A DNA stretch of 64,000 nt from Rhizobium etli 8C-3 (GCF_001908375.1 NZ_CP017242.1:1-64000); one strand, 5' to 3'; counted from the first letter of the stretch, positions 46,784 to 55,470 are shown. Program-made: numbers and translations. The notes: generated from the sequence alone by a model not told the origin.

Positions 46784-46961
46784 AGCTAGCCTCTCTGATG
46801 CCTTGGAATGACTGGTTGCAAATGCCGCGTCACCGACGCGACATTCGGAACGGCTCCCAGCTGCGGGGCGGGAGTCGGCAAAGCGAAATCACGTTTCGAG
46901 GCAGAAGGGCCGCTCGGCCCTCTGCTATCGACCGAATAGGCTGGCCCCCACCTTGGCCGTG
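46784..46961 (-). ncRNA. Structured 5-prime leader of the NRPS operon
   Basis: Between promoter and leader peptide lie about 180 nt with several hairpins: GCGTC-N3-GACGC (near 46827), CTCCC...GGGAG (46854-46874), CGAAA-N5-TTTCG (near 46884-46898), and a long stem GGGCCG-CT-CGGCCC extended by GCAGA/TCTGC (46901-46925). The leader of the monooxygenase operon has stems at the same places with different bases, so pairing has been kept. Function could be attenuation or RNA stability; no match to a known riboswitch. Confidence 0.45.
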
Positions 46962-47012
46962 GTTATATCAAACGGGACGGTCCCGTCTAGTAATTGTTGA
47001 CTATTAGTTTCA
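46962..47012 (-). promoter_or_regulatory. NRPS operon promoter with palindromic operator and iron box
   Basis: Minus strand: -35 TAGACG (46984-46989), -10 TATAAC (46962-46967), with a 16-bp spacer holding most of the palindrome ACGGGACGGTCCCGT (46972-46986). Upstream is ATATGA-N9-TCAAC, with core TGA-N9-TCA at 46998-47012. The same two elements and spacing are found at the receptor and monooxygenase promoters. Confidence 0.6.
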
Positions 47013-47089
47013 TATTTTAAGCCGCTATCGTCCATGTTGTCCGTGAAACATTTGCTTCCGGACCGCCCCGGAAGATCGGAAGCCTGCGC

Positions 47090-48208
47090 CTATCCCAATG
47101 CATTGATGAAGGTTTGCAGCTTCGTGCTCGTCTCCGTATGCTCTTTTTCAGGATCCGAGCCAGCAACGATACCAGCGCCTGCAAAGACTGTTGCCTTGCT
47201 TCCGTTTACGATGCCGCATCGCAAGGTGAGCACCCATTCGCCGTTTCCGTCCTCGTCCATCCAGCCGATGAGTCCGGCGTAGAACCCACGATCGAAGTCC
47301 TCCAGTTCCGCAATCGTCTTGCGTGCCGCGTCCTGCGGCCAGCCGCCGACGGCCGGTGTCGGATGAAGAGCATAGGCAAGAGCTATGGGCGATACATTCT
47401 CCCGCAGCATGCCGGTGATATAGGTTCCCAGATGCCAGATCACCGGCGTTTGAACGAGTTGAGGCGTGCTGGGGACGTCGACCTTGTCGGCGAATTGACG
47501 GAACGTCTCGCCAACGGCCTTGACGACCATCGAATGCTCCGCCAGGTCTTTCCTCGAATTCAAAAGAGCGCGGGCGACTTCCTCGTCCGCAAGCGCATTC
47601 GCCGCGCGCGGCGTCGAGCCGGCCAGGGGCGTGCTGCGAATCTTGCCCTTGTCGCTACTCAAGACCAGTTCCGGACTTGCACCGAGCAACACCGAGGATG
47701 TCTTCTGTTCGAGACTATCCGGCAAATCCACCCGGTAGACATAGGCGCTGCCGTTTCGAGCGCATAAGCGCGCATAAACCGCATCGATATCGATCGGAGA
47801 ATTGAAATCGACCGTCACGCTGCGGGCGAGCACGACCTTGTCCAAGGCGCCGGACTGGATGCGTTTGAGCGCTTCCGTAACATTTTCTCGATAGGAGGGC
47901 GAATCTGCGCCGTGGATTTCGAAGACATTGCGTCGTTCCTCGCGCGGAAGCGACGCCGCTGGATAATCCGTATGGAACTCAGCCTCCTCGGGGACGTAGA
48001 ATACCGCCTTCCTGCTCGTATCGAAGGGGACCAGGCCAACGACGATGCGCTTTGCGCCGTCGCTCGTCTTTCCATTCGCAGCAGCCAATGCCGCGTCCAC
48101 GGCATCCGCGACGGACGCGCCGTCCCAATGGTCGGGATCTATTCTCTGCGCCACACCTCGAGCACGTAGCCGATATCCAGGAGTCGTCAAATCAAACCGG
48201 GCATTCAT
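47090..48208 (-). CDS. Isochorismate synthase
   Basis: A 372-residue chorismate-utilising enzyme of the EntC/DhbC/PchA type. Motifs: GALDKVVLARS with the general-base Lys, GASPELVLS, TPLAGSTPR, HPTPAVGGWP, and FYAGLIGWMDEDGNGEW. RBS GGAG lies before ATG 48208. It would turn chorismate into isochorismate. No isochorismatase (EntB), EntA or isochorismate-pyruvate lyase (PchB) is present, and a complete salicylate synthase is encoded nearby, so its role is unclear: it may feed isochorismate to the latter or be a relic. Confidence 0.88.
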   Translation of the reverse strand: MNARFDLTTPGYRLRARGVAQRIDPDHWDGASVADAVDAALAAANGKTSDGAKRIVVGLVPFDTSRKAVFYVPEEAEFHTDYPAASLPREERRNVFEIHGADSPSYRENVTEALKRIQSGALDKVVLARSVTVDFNSPIDIDAVYARLCARNGSAYVYRVDLPDSLEQKTSSVLLGASPELVLSSDKGKIRSTPLAGSTPRAANALADEEVARALLNSRKDLAEHSMVVKAVGETFRQFADKVDVPSTPQLVQTPVIWHLGTYITGMLRENVSPIALAYALHPTPAVGGWPQDAARKTIAELEDFDRGFYAGLIGWMDEDGNGEWVLTLRCGIVNGSKATVFAGAGIVAGSDPEKEHTETSTKLQTFINALG

Positions 48209-48456
48209 ACAGCCATCTCCGTCTAGTCATCTGGTAGGCAGTCATCGTTGAAAAGCGTCTGGTATGGCGGCAGACATGCCGCAGCGGACCGGGCCAGCGC
48301 GAGACAATCGTCCTCCGTCGCCAAAGCCGCTCCGCTTTGGCGCACTGAGCCCTTGTCTCATCTGTCGAAACCTGGTTCGCGGCAGCGTCTTCGTGCCGGG
48401 TATGTCGCTGGCCTGCGGTGCGTGCGGCACCGCAGGCGCTTATTTTAGGCGCACTG
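48209..48456. other. Gap with 11-bp inverted repeat
   Basis: A 248-bp gap between the aryl-AMP ligase and isochorismate synthase genes. It contains a perfect repeat (arms GCCTGCGGTGC at 48411-48421 and its partner at 48427-48437) with a 5-nt loop, 20 bp beyond the ligase stop. There is no T-run in the direction of transcription. It may end or weaken the upstream operon. Near 48220 the stretch ACTAGACGG resembles the left part of the shared promoter element. Confidence 0.4.
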
Positions 48457-50106
48457 CTATTGCACGGCCACCGGCTCGGTTGCGGCCTCCTGACCGAACT
48501 GAGCCAAGAGACGCTTGCGGTCGATCTTGCCGAAGCGGGTGAGAGGTATTTCGTCGACGATGCGAATTCGATCGGGAAACTTGTAGGTCGCAACACCGCG
48601 GCTTCTCAGGAAATCCCTAAGATCGCGAAGGCTCGGCGGCGCTTCGACCGGCCGCACCACGGCGCATGACGCCTGGCCAAGGCTTGCATCGGGCACGCCG
48701 ATCACGGCAATTTCTCGCACGGCCGGATGATCGAGCAGATATTCCTCGATCTCAACCGATGAGAACTTTTCCGCGCCTCTGTTGATCTGGTCGCCGGCGC
48801 GGCCCTCGACGATCAGGTGACCCGTCGGAAGACGGCGCACGAGATCTCCGGTCCGATAGAAACCGTCGGCGGTGAAAGCCCGCTCATTGGCCTCGGGCGC
48901 CGCCACGTAGCCACGGATCGTGTAGGGACCACGTGTCCACAGCTCGCCGACTTCCCCGTCCGCCACGTCCTCCCCCATCTCGTCCACGAGCCTGATCTCG
49001 TCGTGCGGCGATAGCGGCCGGCCCTGCGTCGTCTCCACCAGGTCGGTCGGATCCTCGTCCCGTGTGAAGTTCAGCAGTCCTTCCGCCATTCCGAAGACTT
49101 GCTGAACGCGGACGCCCAAGAAGCCGTGGATCCGGACGGCGACGGATGGGGCAAGCTTTGCTCCCCCCACCTGAAGGTTACGCAAGCTGGAGAGATCGGC
49201 GTCGTCGAATTCGCGCGCTTCGAGCCAAAGCGCCGCCAAGGTCGGAACGGCAGCCGTCACGGTCACCCTATGCCTTGCGATCAAGGCGAATACGGATTCC
49301 GGACTGGGCTCCCGCGCGAGCACAACGGTGCCGCCGACGATGAAGGTTCCCAATATGCCCGGGCAGGCGAGGGGAAAGTTATGGGCGGCCGAGAGGCTCG
49401 CAAGATAGACGGTGGACTGGTCGAAACCACAAAGCTCGGCGCTTGCCCGCGCATTATATTCATAGTCGTTGTGGGTTCGGGGAATGAGCTTGGGAAGCCC
49501 TCCGGTTCCTCCGGAATGCAGGAAGAGCGCAACGGACGACGGATCCAGGTCGCCGATTTCGACGGAGCCGCCTCCCATGCCGACAAGCTCGCTATAGCTC
49601 GTCGCGCTGGGATCGTTGCCGGGACCGCCGACCACGACGACCTTGCGCAAGGTCGGCACGGCCTCGCGTACGCGGCGCGCAAGCGATCGGAAATCGTAGC
49701 TCGCTTCGACGTCCGTGATCGCGTAGGCGACGGCTCCGGAGCCCCTGGCGAGATGGCTGACCTCCTGTTCGCGGTGCGTCGGAAGGACCATGACGGGTAT
49801 GACACCTGCCCTGATCGATCCGAGCAGTAAGGTCACGAGCTCGATGACGTTGGGCAGTTGAAGAATAAAACGATCGCCGCGGCGCAAACCCCATTCGTGC
49901 AGTGCCGACGCCACGCGGTCCGCCATCCGGTCGAGTTCGGCATAGGTAAGCCGCTGCCCGGCGGAATCGATGAGCGCGACCTTGTCGGGATTGCTGCGCG
50001 CCTGCTCCCGCACGGGAGCCGTCAGTTCCTTCCCGCGCCAGTAACCAAGTTCGCTGTATCGTTCGGCCAGTTCGACTGGCCACGTCCGTAAATTCGTTTC
50101 AGACAT
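48457..50106 (-). CDS. Salicylate-AMP ligase (aryl carrier ligase)
   Basis: A 549-residue stand-alone adenylation enzyme; ATG 50106 overlaps the hydrolase stop by 8 bp. It reads like EntE/DhbE/MbtA throughout: HSGGTGGLPKLIPRTHNDY, GPYTIRGY, YRTGDLVR. At the two positions that differ between 2,3-dihydroxybenzoate and salicylate enzymes (DhbE Ser240 and Val337), it has Cys (HNFPLACPG) and Leu (GMAEGLLNFT), the salicylate pattern. It would load salicylate on the aryl carrier domain of the cyclisation protein. Confidence 0.9.
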   Translation of the reverse strand: MSETNLRTWPVELAERYSELGYWRGKELTAPVREQARSNPDKVALIDSAGQRLTYAELDRMADRVASALHEWGLRRGDRFILQLPNVIELVTLLLGSIRAGVIPVMVLPTHREQEVSHLARGSGAVAYAITDVEASYDFRSLARRVREAVPTLRKVVVVGGPGNDPSATSYSELVGMGGGSVEIGDLDPSSVALFLHSGGTGGLPKLIPRTHNDYEYNARASAELCGFDQSTVYLASLSAAHNFPLACPGILGTFIVGGTVVLAREPSPESVFALIARHRVTVTAAVPTLAALWLEAREFDDADLSSLRNLQVGGAKLAPSVAVRIHGFLGVRVQQVFGMAEGLLNFTRDEDPTDLVETTQGRPLSPHDEIRLVDEMGEDVADGEVGELWTRGPYTIRGYVAAPEANERAFTADGFYRTGDLVRRLPTGHLIVEGRAGDQINRGAEKFSSVEIEEYLLDHPAVREIAVIGVPDASLGQASCAVVRPVEAPPSLRDLRDFLRSRGVATYKFPDRIRIVDEIPLTRFGKIDRKRLLAQFGQEAATEPVAVQ

Positions 50107-50965
50107 GTCGCACCCTAATATCTTCTGGAACTTCGATCGCGCCTGTCGCAGCGAACGACCGTCGGAGGTAGTTGATGATAAGGCGATTGACCTCGGCCGG
50201 TTTCTCCAGGTAACCGAAATGGCCTGCATCGGCGATTTCCACGTACTCCGCACCCGGCACGACCTCCGCGACCTCGCGGCTCAATCGCGGCGGGATCGCC
50301 GCATCATCGGAAAAGCCGACGACCAACAGCGGAATGGAGATGTTCCGGTAGGCGGGGCGGCGGTCACCGAGGCTCTGCGATATTTGCAACTGAGCTTTGT
50401 GGCCGGCGCTGATGCGTCCGTCGTCGAATGCAAACATATCGAGCCAGTCCTGGGCCAGTCCTTCATCGCGGAGCGTGGCGGGCGACAGATACTGCAATGC
50501 CATGACGGCGGCGCGATAGTCGGCCGGCGGCGGGCAGGCTTGCTCGGCAAGCTCGATCTCGCCGCGCGTCATTGCCTGCTGCAATGGCTCCAAGCGGGCA
50601 TGGGCGGCAAGGGCGATGACTCGGGAAAGAAGATCGGGTCTTGCAAGCGCCGCCTCGACAACGATCCTGGCGCCGAGCGAGGTACCTACGAGAGAGACGT
50701 TGTCGCAACCGAGATGCTCGATCAGCCCGACGACATCGTTGACCATGTCGTCCATCGTAAATCCGTGCGGGCATTCATCGCTCGGCGGAATGCCCCGGTT
50801 GTTCATGGAAACGACCCGGAATCCTGCGGCCTTCAGTGCCGGCACCTGATGTACTTCCCAGACGCGAGCGGGGCTTCCCGTGCCCATCACCAGTAGGACC
50901 GTGTGGCCCGGACCGCCGGTGTCCTCGTAGGCGATGCGAATGCCGTTGATTTGAGCTGTAATCAC
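50099..50965 (-). CDS. Alpha/beta hydrolase
   Basis: A 288-residue protein from GTG 50965, overlapping the salicylate synthase stop (GTGA) with GGGAG upstream. Alpha/beta hydrolase fold: LLVMGTGSPA (oxyanion region), LVGTSLGARIV with nucleophilic Ser, and GHFGYLEKP with the His. It is not a typical type II thioesterase by sequence, but may clear mis-loaded carriers, hydrolyse the ferric siderophore, or edit an intermediate. Substrate unknown. Confidence 0.8.
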   Translation of the reverse strand: MITAQINGIRIAYEDTGGPGHTVLLVMGTGSPARVWEVHQVPALKAAGFRVVSMNNRGIPPSDECPHGFTMDDMVNDVVGLIEHLGCDNVSLVGTSLGARIVVEAALARPDLLSRVIALAAHARLEPLQQAMTRGEIELAEQACPPPADYRAAVMALQYLSPATLRDEGLAQDWLDMFAFDDGRISAGHKAQLQISQSLGDRRPAYRNISIPLLVVGFSDDAAIPPRLSREVAEVVPGAEYVEIADAGHFGYLEKPAEVNRLIINYLRRSFAATGAIEVPEDIRVRHV

Positions 50966-52365
50966 GCCGTGCTCCCTGATCTCGGCACGAGGAAGCGGCT
51001 GACGCTGCGCATTTTCTCGCGCGTTTCCTCCAGCTCGCGTTCGGCATTGGACTGCGAGATGAGACCCGCACCGGCACGAAGCCAGGTTGCCCCTTCTACC
51101 TGATAGACGGAGCGAAGAACGAGGGCGGCGTCGAATTGGCCGCTGCCGTCGATGGCCAGGACCGCCCCGCTGTAGAGGCCGCGGGCGGATTGCTCGCGAA
51201 GGCTGATCTCCCTGCATGCATCGCGCTTGGGAATCCCCGAAGCAGTGACAGCCGGAAAGACGCTGCCGAGCGCATCCCAGCAACTGGCGTCCGATCGAAG
51301 CTGACCGCGCACACGCGAGGCAAGATGCTGGACACTGCCTCTGGAAACGACATGCATAAAATCTTCGACGAATACGGTTCCCGGCTGGCTGACCGCGGCA
51401 ATTTCGTCCTGTGCCAGCTTTACGGACAAGGCGTGCTCATAGATCTCCTTCGGATCGCTGAGGAGTTCGTCGCGAAGCGAAGCGTCGAGTTCCGGCTGAC
51501 CCGTATAGGCTCGCGTACCGGCAAGCGGCTGGGTGACGACGGCGCCGGTCGCTGACACCTCGATTATCGCTCCCGGGCTCACGCCGGCGGCGGCAATCCC
51601 GCCAAGCCGCAACAGGAAGGACCGTACCGGCGTGTTATTGCGGCGGAGCGTCCGATAGCTCGCGACCAAATCGACCTCTTCAGCCAGGAAGACGGAGCGG
51701 GAAAGGATTATCTTGCGAAGCTTGCTGCCGTCGATCGCCTTGATGGCTTCACGGGCCGCATCGACATAGCCGGTGGCGTCGCTAACTTCATCGACATGGA
51801 TTCGCTCCGAGGGGTCATTTGGCTCGGCATTGCGCAGCGCCGTCAGCCAAAGTTCGGCGACCTGCGGATCAGAGACGCGGAGGTCCGCTTCACCGGACCG
51901 GATCCGCGCTTCGTGCTGCGGCACGAACAGGTACAGCAATGTTCCGACATCATCGGCGATCGGCAGCCCCTGCAGCAGGTAGGAGAGCTCGAATGCGGCC
52001 CATCCGAAGACACGCGGCTGCGAACCCTTTTGGATCGAAAGGACGCTTGCCAGCATCGCCTGAACCTGACGAAGCGGCCGATCGGTCAGTGGCTCGCGCC
52101 GCGAGCCTGTGGGCGTTGTCAGTTGCAGGCCGGCTCGATCGAGCCGGATCTCCATCATAGAGCCTGCCGCAAACGAGATTTCTCCGGCCTTTTCGTAGAG
52201 AATATAGGGCTCCGCGCCAGCACGATTTTTTGCCGGTTGCGGCGAAGTCAGAGCGTCCCCTTCCACCGCCGAAGCGAGCGAAGCGGCTGCCGTGACGGCG
52301 TCGACGGCCAGTGGCACTACATAAGCTGCGTTGGATTGGGCTATGCCAGAGGTGAACACGGTCAT
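50962..52365 (-). CDS. Salicylate synthase (MbtI/Irp9 type)
   Basis: A 467-residue protein related to TrpE/EntC, with the salicylate-synthase block TASGIPKRDACREI, GLYSGAVLAIDGSGQFDAAL, TWLRAGAGLI and SNAERELEETREKM, very close in form to mycobacterial MbtI and yersiniabactin Irp9. It converts chorismate to salicylate through isochorismate with loss of pyruvate. This agrees with the salicylate-type residues of the AMP ligase. It lies 15 bp after the MbtH gene. Confidence 0.9.
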   Translation of the reverse strand: MTVFTSGIAQSNAAYVVPLAVDAVTAAASLASAVEGDALTSPQPAKNRAGAEPYILYEKAGEISFAAGSMMEIRLDRAGLQLTTPTGSRREPLTDRPLRQVQAMLASVLSIQKGSQPRVFGWAAFELSYLLQGLPIADDVGTLLYLFVPQHEARIRSGEADLRVSDPQVAELWLTALRNAEPNDPSERIHVDEVSDATGYVDAAREAIKAIDGSKLRKIILSRSVFLAEEVDLVASYRTLRRNNTPVRSFLLRLGGIAAAGVSPGAIIEVSATGAVVTQPLAGTRAYTGQPELDASLRDELLSDPKEIYEHALSVKLAQDEIAAVSQPGTVFVEDFMHVVSRGSVQHLASRVRGQLRSDASCWDALGSVFPAVTASGIPKRDACREISLREQSARGLYSGAVLAIDGSGQFDAALVLRSVYQVEGATWLRAGAGLISQSNAERELEETREKMRSVSRFLVPRSGSTA

Positions 52366-52380
52366 ATCGACCTTTCCCTT

Positions 52381-52626
52381 CTATATATTGCTGGAACCCG
52401 ATGTGTGAGCGGTCGGCTGGCCGCGCAGGGATTTGGGCCTCATATCCGTCCACGTCCCGTCAATCCAGTCGAGCACCTGCTGGCGCGGCGCGCCGTCGGG
52501 CGCGCCATAGGCGACGCTCCAACCCTCGGGAACGCTCTTGAATGTCGGCCACAGCGAATATTCTTCCTCGTCATTGACCAGAGCATAGAAAACGCCGTTT
52601 ACGTCATCGAACGGATTTACAGTCAT
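52381..52626 (-). CDS. MbtH-like protein
   Basis: An 81-residue protein; its ATG overlaps the monooxygenase TAA by one base. It shows the MbtH signature: FYALVNDEEEYSLWP, VPEGWSVAYG, and LDWIDGTWTDMRPKSL. MbtH proteins bind A domains and are needed for folding or activity. Here it could help the free Thr A domain and the two NRPS A domains. Confidence 0.95.
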   Translation of the reverse strand: MTVNPFDDVNGVFYALVNDEEEYSLWPTFKSVPEGWSVAYGAPDGAPRQQVLDWIDGTWTDMRPKSLRGQPTAHTSGSSNI

Positions 52627-54008
52627 TAAAGCGCTCCTAGGTTGACGCGTTTGGCTTGCGATTGTTCGTAGGCGTCGCATTGGGCATCGGTGGTGATGGC
52701 CTCGAGAATATCGGCAGATCGGATCGCGACATTGGACAGCAACGACGAGGTCAATCCATGGCTGTGCTGCACGCCGCCATTCAGATAGATGCGGCCCGAT
52801 AGGCCCGGAAGATCCAACGAGTAGTTTCGATTGACGATGGGCAGGCATCCATCAAAGGCGTTTTCCGTATCAATACCCGATCCGAGCAGATTTCTTAGAT
52901 CAAAGGGTTGAAAGCCGGTGGCAAAGACGATCGCATCGACTTTCAATCGCCTGCTATGTCGGTCGCCGATGTCGCGAAGCGTGACGGCGACGCCGTCGCT
53001 GTCCTCGTCGATCTGTTCGACTTCGGTCGTGCGATGCACATGCAGGCGTCGCGCGCCGCCGATCGTTTCATCATACTCTCGGCGATAAAGATCATTGATC
53101 AGATCCGCATCGACAGCCGAGTAGTTGGTCGGCCAGTGGTACGTGAGCAGTTGTTTCTTGAGCGCGGGAGGCGCCGTATAAAACTCGTCCACGGATGCGG
53201 GGTCGAAGATGCGGTTGACATAGGGAGTATCGTCGGACGGCGAGTAGCCGAAACGTCTAAGAGATGCATGAACTTCAGCATCGCCGTAGGTCTCATGCAG
53301 GTATGCCACAACTTCAGCGGCGCTTTGTCCCGCTCCGACGACGAGAAACTGCATGTTCGGACGGGATGGCAGCGTCTTGAGGCTCGAAAGGAGATTGTGG
53401 TTATGGAATATGCGCGCGCTGGCCACCACGCCCTCGGGCATGACAGGCCGGTATCCCATGCCGAGCACGATATTGCGCGCAAAGACCGTCTCTATCGATG
53501 CATCCGCCCCAATGCTGCGGGCCGTCCTGACCGCGAAACGACCGGCGCGCCATTCGATGTGCTTGGCCGCAACGCCGTAAGAAACGGGTATCGATATGCG
53601 TTTGGCGGCCCAAAGGAGGTAATCGTGGAACTCCTTGCGCGACGGAAAAAAGGTCTTGAGATTGATGAAATCGGAAAGCCTCTGCTTTTCGTGGAGATAG
53701 TTCACGAACGTGTAGGGGCTTGTAGGGGTCCTCAGGGAAACGAGATCCTTGAGAAAACTGATCTGCATCGTCGAATTCGGCAGGAGCATTCCGCTATGCC
53801 AGCTAAACTCCTGCTTCGCTTCAAGGAATAGCGACGTCAGCTTCTGCTCTCGCGGCTGGATCTGGTTGCATTCTTCGACGGCGATCGCAAGGCTTAGGTT
53901 CGTAGGCCCGAAGCCGATTCCGAGAATGTCAACCTCATTCGGCATGGTCTCATGAGGTGCTCGACCCGTCAGATGATCGGTTTCGACGCGCTTCTGTGTC
54001 GTCGGCAT
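52626..54008 (-). CDS. L-ornithine N5-monooxygenase (PvdA/SidA type)
   Basis: A 460-residue flavoprotein. Start ATG 54008 has AGAGAGG upstream; the frame to 54197 reaches the -10 and is not used. FAD motif ILGIGFGPTNLSLAIA, NADPH motif VVGAGQSAAEV, and the substrate region MQISFLKDLVSLRTPTSPYT and FINLKTFFPSRKEFHDYL (in pieces) closely follow PvdA. It hydroxylates ornithine (lysine less likely) on the side-chain amine for a hydroxamate ligand. First gene of the operon carrying MbtH, salicylate synthase, hydrolase and AMP ligase. Confidence 0.9.
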   Translation of the reverse strand: MPTTQKRVETDHLTGRAPHETMPNEVDILGIGFGPTNLSLAIAVEECNQIQPREQKLTSLFLEAKQEFSWHSGMLLPNSTMQISFLKDLVSLRTPTSPYTFVNYLHEKQRLSDFINLKTFFPSRKEFHDYLLWAAKRISIPVSYGVAAKHIEWRAGRFAVRTARSIGADASIETVFARNIVLGMGYRPVMPEGVVASARIFHNHNLLSSLKTLPSRPNMQFLVVGAGQSAAEVVAYLHETYGDAEVHASLRRFGYSPSDDTPYVNRIFDPASVDEFYTAPPALKKQLLTYHWPTNYSAVDADLINDLYRREYDETIGGARRLHVHRTTEVEQIDEDSDGVAVTLRDIGDRHSRRLKVDAIVFATGFQPFDLRNLLGSGIDTENAFDGCLPIVNRNYSLDLPGLSGRIYLNGGVQHSHGLTSSLLSNVAIRSADILEAITTDAQCDAYEQSQAKRVNLGAL

Positions 54009-54186
54009 ATGTAGCCTCTCTGATGCCTCTGAAATAACTTTTTGGCCTGCGCCAGCGTTGCCGACGCAAAGTTCGGAGAAACTCCCAGCACGAGGATGGG
54101 AGGCGACGATGTCGTTGTGTAAAAGGCCTAGCGGCCTTCCGTCGTCGCGTTGACTGTCGATAGGCAATAATGAGATCTCGGCAGGC
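54009..54186 (-). ncRNA. Structured 5-prime leader of the monooxygenase operon
   Basis: This leader is a diverged copy of the one upstream of the A-domain gene. Shared: the last 25 nt before the start (GCATCAGAGAGGCTA), and hairpins at matching places: GCGTT-N3-GACGC (54055-54067), CTCCCA...TGGGAG (54082-54102), CGAC-N3-GTCG, and AAGGCC-TAGC-GGCCTT (54123-54138). Stems differ in sequence but still pair, for example GGGCCG/CGGCCC here becoming AAGGCC/GGCCTT. Confidence 0.45.
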
Positions 54187-54238
54187 CTTATAATCAAACG
54201 GGACGGTCCCGTCTAGTCTTTGTTGACTCTTTTAATCA
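54187..54238 (-). promoter_or_regulatory. Monooxygenase operon promoter with palindromic operator and iron box
   Basis: Minus strand: -35 TAGACG (54210-54215), -10 TATAAG (54187-54192), 17 bp apart, with the palindrome ACGGGACGGTCCCGT at 54198-54212. Upstream TGA-N9-TCA at 54224-54238 within ATATGA-N9-TCAAC. Layout matches the receptor promoter to the base. Confidence 0.65.
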
Positions 54239-54816
54239 TATTTTCTTGCTGACTGATCCCATCGCACATTCTTGGCGTATTGAGACCGAGAAGGTGGCGC
54301 AGCTATCGCGGCGGATTACGTTGAAATCGGCAAACCTTATCGGACTGAGGGTGCCCTTGAACTGGTTGTCGCGAGGACAGCTTATCTACCGACCTATCTA
54401 CGAGTGGGCGAGACCATCCGCATCCTGCGCGGATTATGTGGCGCGCATCGACGACCCGGAAAGATACCGAGCTAAGCCAGCGGGGAGAATGCCGCCTCTC
54501 TCATGTGATCAAATCAAAAACCTGGCACTCTTTCGGCTTAAACTGATCGAAGGGATAGATGTTCGATTCCCTCCAAGGCGCCAGGAAGGCGCCCGGCAAT
54601 TACCTGTCGCCCATTGAGCTCGGTGCCAGCAGCCGCGCAATGCGCGTCGCCAACGCGCCTGACTCAAAGCCTTCTGGACCACCAAAGTCGATCGCGTGCG
54701 GCGGCAGATATTGCGGTGGCCCTAGACCGCCAGCCCGTCAGCAGTTATCTGCAAGGTTTGTTGCGATGCTGAAAACGTCGCCGAAACATCACCGCAGACA
54801 CCCAAGGCCTCTCAAA
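54239..54816. other. Stretch without a convincing gene
   Basis: About 580 bp between the siderophore promoter and the SyrB-like gene. Open frames (for instance 54246-54617) have no recognisable family and no good RBS. The composition suggests old coding remnants; I see no clear repeats. Confidence 0.4.
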
Positions 54817-55470
54817 ATGAAAAAAGTCCAGCGCAGCTTTGCCGTCGAGTACAGATCGGGTCGGCGGAAACTCAATTCCAATCCGAATTCCATCTGGGGA
54901 GACATGGATCTCAAGTCCGTTGTGCAGGATCTGCAGGACGAGGCAATGCCATTCCTTCCGGAAACTTCCCAGCTTAGCAGCGCCGGAATGTCTTTCGCCG
55001 GAGAACAACAGGCGGCGGCGTTGTTGACACCGCCGATCGAGCAGGAGACAAATGCATCGGCTTTACAGGAGACCATAATGGCCGACGAAAACAATACGAT
55101 GACTGATGCTGACACGCCGGCCGTAGCGGTGCCCGCACCGGAGAAGGAGCGCAAACCTCGCGCCAGGAAGGCGGCGCCCGAGACGGCCTCAGCCGCAGTT
55201 TCGGCGCAGCCGGCAGCGGCTTCGAATGCCGCAGCTGGAAGGCCGAAGAGAGGACGCAAGGCAAAGGCTGACGCGCCAAGCGCCAAACGTGCGCCTGTCA
55301 AACGTGCTCCGAAGGCCGTGCAGGCAGCGACTGCACCGTCGGTGGCGGCAGTTGACGAGTTTGCAGATCTTCTGCAGCTGGAAGAGGAAAACCAAAGACT
55401 GCGCAAGCTGCTGGCCGAGAAGCTGCGTGCTGAAAATGCCGATCTGCGAAAGCGGCTCAACCTCGGTTGA
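54817..55470 (+). CDS. SyrB-like regulator
   Basis: A 217-residue reading from ATG 54817 (MKKVQRSFAVEYRSGRRK, SIWGDMDLKSV), a start shared by rhizobial SyrB-like proteins as I recall them. An internal ATG at 55078 with AGGAGA upstream would give a 130-residue protein beginning MADENN, the classical SyrB form. The middle is Ala/Lys/Pro-rich and DNA-binding-like (GRPKRGRKAKAD); the end is a short coiled coil (LLQLEEENQRLRKLLAEKL). SyrB in Sinorhizobium represses syrM. In this setting it is probably mobile-element cargo. Confidence 0.6.
   Translation: MKKVQRSFAVEYRSGRRKLNSNPNSIWGDMDLKSVVQDLQDEAMPFLPETSQLSSAGMSFAGEQQAAALLTPPIEQETNASALQETIMADENNTMTDADTPAVAVPAPEKERKPRARKAAPETASAAVSAQPAAASNAAAGRPKRGRKAKADAPSAKRAPVKRAPKAVQAATAPSVAAVDEFADLLQLEEENQRLRKLLAEKLRAENADLRKRLNLG

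Noticed and set aside
48264-48542. Cys-rich small frame (CLICRN, CGACG) in the gap before isochorismate synthase
   Set aside because: Looks like a zinc-ribbon at first, but no RBS, half of it overlaps the ligase gene, and the Cys pairs lie partly in the inverted repeat.
48457-50106. 2,3-dihydroxybenzoate rather than salicylate as ligase substrate
   Set aside because: Positions equal to DhbE 240 and 337 are Cys and Leu, the salicylate form, and no EntA or EntB gene is present.
54246-54617. 123-codon plus-strand frame right of the monooxygenase promoter
   Set aside because: No family resemblance, no RBS, and it begins just beside the divergent-looking promoter by chance.
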